Below are positions 25,357-27,462 of a stretch of 27,462 nt of DNA, piece by piece. Each line of letters opens with the position of its first letter. Position 1 is the stretch's first letter. This stretch comes from JAVJRN01 sp040218415. Its GTDB lineage: Bacteria; Bacteroidota; Bacteroidia; Cytophagales; Cyclobacteriaceae. A model generated the notes under the pieces. The model saw only the letters and a list, made by a program, of their open reading frames with translations, had not been told where the DNA came from and searched no databases. A program made the translations under genes and the position numbers. Location: NCBI GenBank assembly GCA_040218415.1, contig JAVJRN010000053.1, forward strand, positions 1-27,462, written 5' to 3'.

Positions 25357-25473
25357 TGCCAACAAATGATATAGCACATGCCTCAACTGAGTTAGTTGAA
25401 AGTGAAGTGCAAAACCAATACTTTAGTAGATATTTGAAAGACCAGAGGCATATGCCATATCTGGGCGTTAGAC
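25357..25473 (+). other. attC site 4
   Basis: GATATAGCACATGCCTC (25368-25384) pairs with GAGGCATATGCCATATC (25445-25461) at 15 of 17 positions. The flanking cores are TGCCAAC (25357-25363) and GTTAGAC (25467-25473), the latter an exact match to the GTTRRRY consensus. The total is 117 bp with a 60-base loop. It begins one base after the stop of the lipoprotein gene and ends 6 bp before the next ATG. Confidence 0.88.
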
Positions 25474-25479
25474 TCAACT

Positions 25480-26772
25480 ATGAAAAACTCCATGATCAAA
25501 TTTCTAACTGTACTACAACTAACCATATTCTTAGTACATACAATCAACGCACAAGATTTGAGTTATGCGAAAGAAGTCGTAAAGACTTTGGCTTCCAATG
25601 AATTTCATGGTAGAGGTTATGTTTCCGAAGGTGATAAACTTGCCGCAGATTATATCAGCGCTGAATTTGAAAAAATTGGATTAGAATCCTTTAAGAAGAA
25701 CTATTTCCAGAAATTCACAACATCAGTCAACACTTTTCCTGCTGCCATGACCTTGTCATTAAATGGAAATTTGAAGGTAGCTGGTGCAGAATATCTTATT
25801 GAAGCAGGTTCACCAAGTATCAAAGGAGAATTCGGAACCATTATTCTTACAGCAGAGGACATAAACGATAAAAACATTCTTGGTCAAAAACTTAGAAGTT
25901 CTTCAGGAAAACTCATCGTTATACCACCTTACAAAAAAGAAGACTATACTAAAGAACAGCAAAAACTAATCACCGATGTTATTGGGTTTCTAAAATTTCA
26001 TCCTGACAACCCTGCTTCAGGGTCAATTATCTTAACGACTGACAAACTAACTTGGGGAGGCTCAACAAGTTTGAATTCAAAACCATCATTTACAGTTGTG
26101 GCTGATAGTCTTCAAGAACCGATTGAAAAGGTCGTTGTTAATGTTGAGAATAAATTCTTCGATAAATATCAATCACAAAATGTGGTCGGATACATTGAAG
26201 GACAGAACACAGACTCCCTTATTGTTTTGGTTGCACATTATGATCACCTAGGAAAAATGGGATCAAATGCAATTTTTCCTGGAGCCAACGACAATGCAAG
26301 CGGAATTGCCATGCTCCTAAATCTTGCTAAATATTACAAGATGAAAAAGCCAAAATATACAACAGCTTTTATTGCATTTGGCGGAGAGGAATTAGGCTTG
26401 CTTGGAGCAAAGAACTTTGTTGATAACCCTCTTTTTAAACTGACAGACATCAAGTTTCTCATGAACTTCGATATTTCCGGAACGGGTGACGATGGTATTC
26501 AAGTTGTTAATGGTAAAATATATAGGGATAAATTCGACAGACTTGTTGAAATCAATTCCGAACAAGAATTACTTAAACAGGTAAAAATAAGAGGAGAAGC
26601 CTGCAACAGCGATCATTGCATGTTTCATATGCAAAACGTTCCCTGCTTTTTCATCTATACTTTAGGAGGGATTCAAGCATATCATGATATCTATGATAAA
26701 TCTGAAACATTACCTTTAACCGAGTTTGAAGATTACTTTAAACTAGTAACACAATTTGTGGACGAACTATAA
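25480..26772 (+). CDS. Secreted M28-family zinc aminopeptidase-like protein, cassette 5
   Basis: A 430-aa exported metallopeptidase. A signal peptide (about residues 5-24, ending INAQ) precedes an N-terminal lid-like part, then the M28 catalytic domain with all ligands present: AHYDHLG (His253), GANDNASG (bridging Asp271), GGEELGLLG (base Glu303, ligand Glu304), NFDISG (Asp331) and AYHDIYD (His402). It should remove N-terminal residues from peptides in the periplasm or outside the cell. The insert at about 115-215 replaces a PA domain and is not recognised. The ATG lies 6 bp after attC4, so the cassette has almost no leader. The gene is complete, ending just before the intron-interrupted attC. 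Confidence 0.88.
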   Translation: MKNSMIKFLTVLQLTIFLVHTINAQDLSYAKEVVKTLASNEFHGRGYVSEGDKLAADYISAEFEKIGLESFKKNYFQKFTTSVNTFPAAMTLSLNGNLKVAGAEYLIEAGSPSIKGEFGTIILTAEDINDKNILGQKLRSSSGKLIVIPPYKKEDYTKEQQKLITDVIGFLKFHPDNPASGSIILTTDKLTWGGSTSLNSKPSFTVVADSLQEPIEKVVVNVENKFFDKYQSQNVVGYIEGQNTDSLIVLVAHYDHLGKMGSNAIFPGANDNASGIAMLLNLAKYYKMKKPKYTTAFIAFGGEELGLLGAKNFVDNPLFKLTDIKFLMNFDISGTGDDGIQVVNGKIYRDKFDRLVEINSEQELLKQVKIRGEACNSDHCMFHMQNVPCFFIYTLGGIQAYHDIYDKSETLPLTEFEDYFKLVTQFVDEL

Positions 26773-26777
26773 AATGA

Positions 26778-26783
26778 GTCTAA
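26778..26783 (+). other. Left fragment of attC site 5 (R'' core), interrupted by intron
   Basis: GTCTAA, 5 bp after the peptidase stop, is the first six bases of an R'' core GTCTAAC. It is also the complement of the TTAGAC part of the core that ends attC4. The sequence then changes abruptly to the 3' end of the minus-strand group II intron. The rest of the attC is expected beyond the right edge. Confidence 0.5.
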
Positions 26784-26828
26784 TCGAGTAGACGGCCGTG
26801 AGCCATAAGCCCACGGTGCGCCTCTCAC

Positions 26829-26861
26829 ACCACCGTACGTACGGGTCGCGTATACGGCGGT
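26829..26861 (-). ncRNA. Group II intron domain V
   Basis: On the minus strand ACCGCCGTA pairs with TACGGTGGT over 9 bp, including a G-U wobble. A bulge and a short ACG/CGT distal helix with a CGACC loop follow. The triad at the wobble reads CGC opposite GUG, the form reported for group IIC introns, where most others have AGC. Size (about 34 nt) is standard. Confidence 0.8.
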
Positions 26862-26968
26862 TCGTAAAGCATAGACAGCCGCTCTTTACACCGACAATCC
26901 TTTCCGCTACTTTTAAGATAAGGCTACACAAAGGCTCCTTATCGAATTTTCACTTCACAATACGTTCA

Positions 26969-27316
26969 GTCGCGGACGGCTAGTCCTTCATCAACCTGTG
27001 AGACCTCCGATTATCTTTATCGGCTCGTTTCCTGTCAACTACTATGACTTCTGCCGCTTCGGCGGTCCGATGACTTCTCAGTCTGCAACACATGCAGTCC
27101 GAGATCTCCCCAGGTAAGAGCATATTCCCGCGCCGCGTAGGCTTCACTCAATTCCACTGGATCTACTGTAAAAGCACTTGGCAGTTTCCTTCCCTTTGGA
27201 CGTTGGTAAGATGTGATACCTCATCCGTCGCGGACGGCTAGTCATTTACAGCCTCTGTATCCAGTCGCCCGGCGACCCGGTCCTGTTCGTTAGAACCGAG
27301 TGCGGACGGCTTAGTC
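26969..27316 (-). repeat. Short GC-rich sequence repeated three times inside the intron
   Basis: On the minus strand GACTAGCCGTCCGCGAC occurs exactly at 26985-26969 and 27243-27227, and a variant GACTAAGCCGTCCGCAC at 27316-27300. At the first site it seems to split an otherwise familiar stretch GGAC/TGAACG, as if 14 bases had been inserted with duplication of GAC. Confidence 0.65.
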
Positions 27317-27462
27317 TTTGAAGTCTCGCTTCCTTCGGTCAATACCTCACAGTATCCAACCTTGCGACTTGCTAGTGATTCAGGACACGACTCCCGCTCA
27401 CAAGGGACTTTCACCCTCTGGAATAATTTGGTATCTTAGATACCAGATGCCCATGCTGGGCA

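Larger units (their letters stand above)
19471..26783 (+). mobile_element. Integron gene-cassette array (five cassettes, no integrase in window)
   Basis: Five blocks of plus-strand genes are separated by four attC-like palindromes, with crossover points (G/TTRRRY-like) at about 19471, 21110, 23686, 24404 and 25467. All genes point the same way, start within about 15-60 bp after a boundary and stop just before or inside the next R'' core. This is the layout of integron cassettes. Because no intI is seen, it is either the distal part of an array or a cluster of attC sites lacking an integrase. Two cassettes carry two genes each. Confidence 0.85.
26784..27462 (-). mobile_element. Group II intron, ORF-less, 5' end outside window
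   Basis: Read on the minus strand, the end of the window carries a group II ribozyme. Domain V is at 26861-26829 and domain VI follows to the 3' end near 26784 (...CTACTCGA). Upstream, the stretch 27120-27460 contains domain I landmarks typical of bacterial introns (CCAGAGGGTGAAAGTCCCTT, CTAGCAAGTCGCAAGG), and 26940-27180 holds further conserved segments (GTAGATCCAGTGGAATTGAG, GGGAATATGCTCTTACC, GATAAAGATAATCGGAGGTC). Less than 100 bases separate the last of these from domain V, leaving no room for a reverse transcriptase, so splicing and mobility would need a protein supplied in trans. The boundary may be off by one or two bases. Base composition is richer in GC than the cassettes. Confidence 0.82.

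Noticed and set aside
25356..25601. 81-aa plus-strand frame across attC4
   Set aside because: It lies across the attC palindrome and overlaps the start of the M28 peptidase in another frame; a shadow.
26798..26983. 61-aa plus-strand frame
   Set aside because: It lies over domain V and VI of the group II intron, whose RNA structure explains the sequence.
1..27462. tRNA or rRNA genes and CRISPR arrays
   Set aside because: No cloverleaf, rRNA-like or regularly spaced short-repeat segment was seen on either strand.

Overview
The window looks like a chromosomal segment of a gliding, AT-rich Bacteroidota, probably a marine member of the Cytophagales or a relative; the order is inferred. Support comes from a secreted protein with the gliding-motility/type IX secretion C-terminal domain, a two-component sensor with Reg_prop propeller and Y_Y_Y domains, a LytS/LytTR pair, and CarboxypepD_reg-type and M28 secreted proteins.

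Layout. Positions 1-19166 are mostly housekeeping and envelope genes: the truncated start of a minus-strand gene at the left edge (possibly a transposase), a CaCA-type Na+/Ca2+ exchanger, an MltF-like lytic transglycosylase lipoprotein, a DUF2797 zinc-binding protein, and a 1212-aa propeller/Y_Y_Y histidine kinase. A 1.1-kb stretch without intact genes follows, holding remnants of two small genes. Next come an MBOAT O-acyltransferase with its SGNH-like partner, a CHU_C adhesin-like secreted protein, an overlapping kinase/phosphatase pair (EcKinase/APH-like plus inositol-monophosphatase family), a LytS/LytTR two-component operon and a DUF808 membrane protein. A 137-bp intergenic repeat with a conserved hairpin occurs twice, inverted, 14 kb apart.

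From about 19471 to the right end the character changes. Five consecutive blocks of plus-strand genes are separated by long imperfect palindromes. Each palindrome starts with (C)GCTAAC or GCCAAC just after, or overlapping, a stop codon and ends with GTTRRRY-like cores shortly before the next gene. These are attC sites, so this is an integron gene-cassette array with no integrase in the window. Cassette 1 carries a 106-aa unknown plus a Schlafen/AlbA_2-domain protein. Cassette 2 carries a diadenylate-cyclase-fold protein with altered active-site motifs plus a 433-aa helical unknown. Cassette 3 encodes a small secreted CarboxypepD_reg-like protein, cassette 4 a YD-repeat-like lipoprotein and cassette 5 a secreted M28 peptidase. 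The attC expected after cassette 5 is interrupted by a minus-strand group II intron. Its domains V and VI and a large part of its upstream ribozyme are visible, but it contains no reverse-transcriptase ORF.

The strongest candidates for something undescribed are the two-gene cassettes, especially the DAC-fold pair, and the ORF-less intron sitting in an attC and carrying a short GC-rich sequence repeated in several of its loops.
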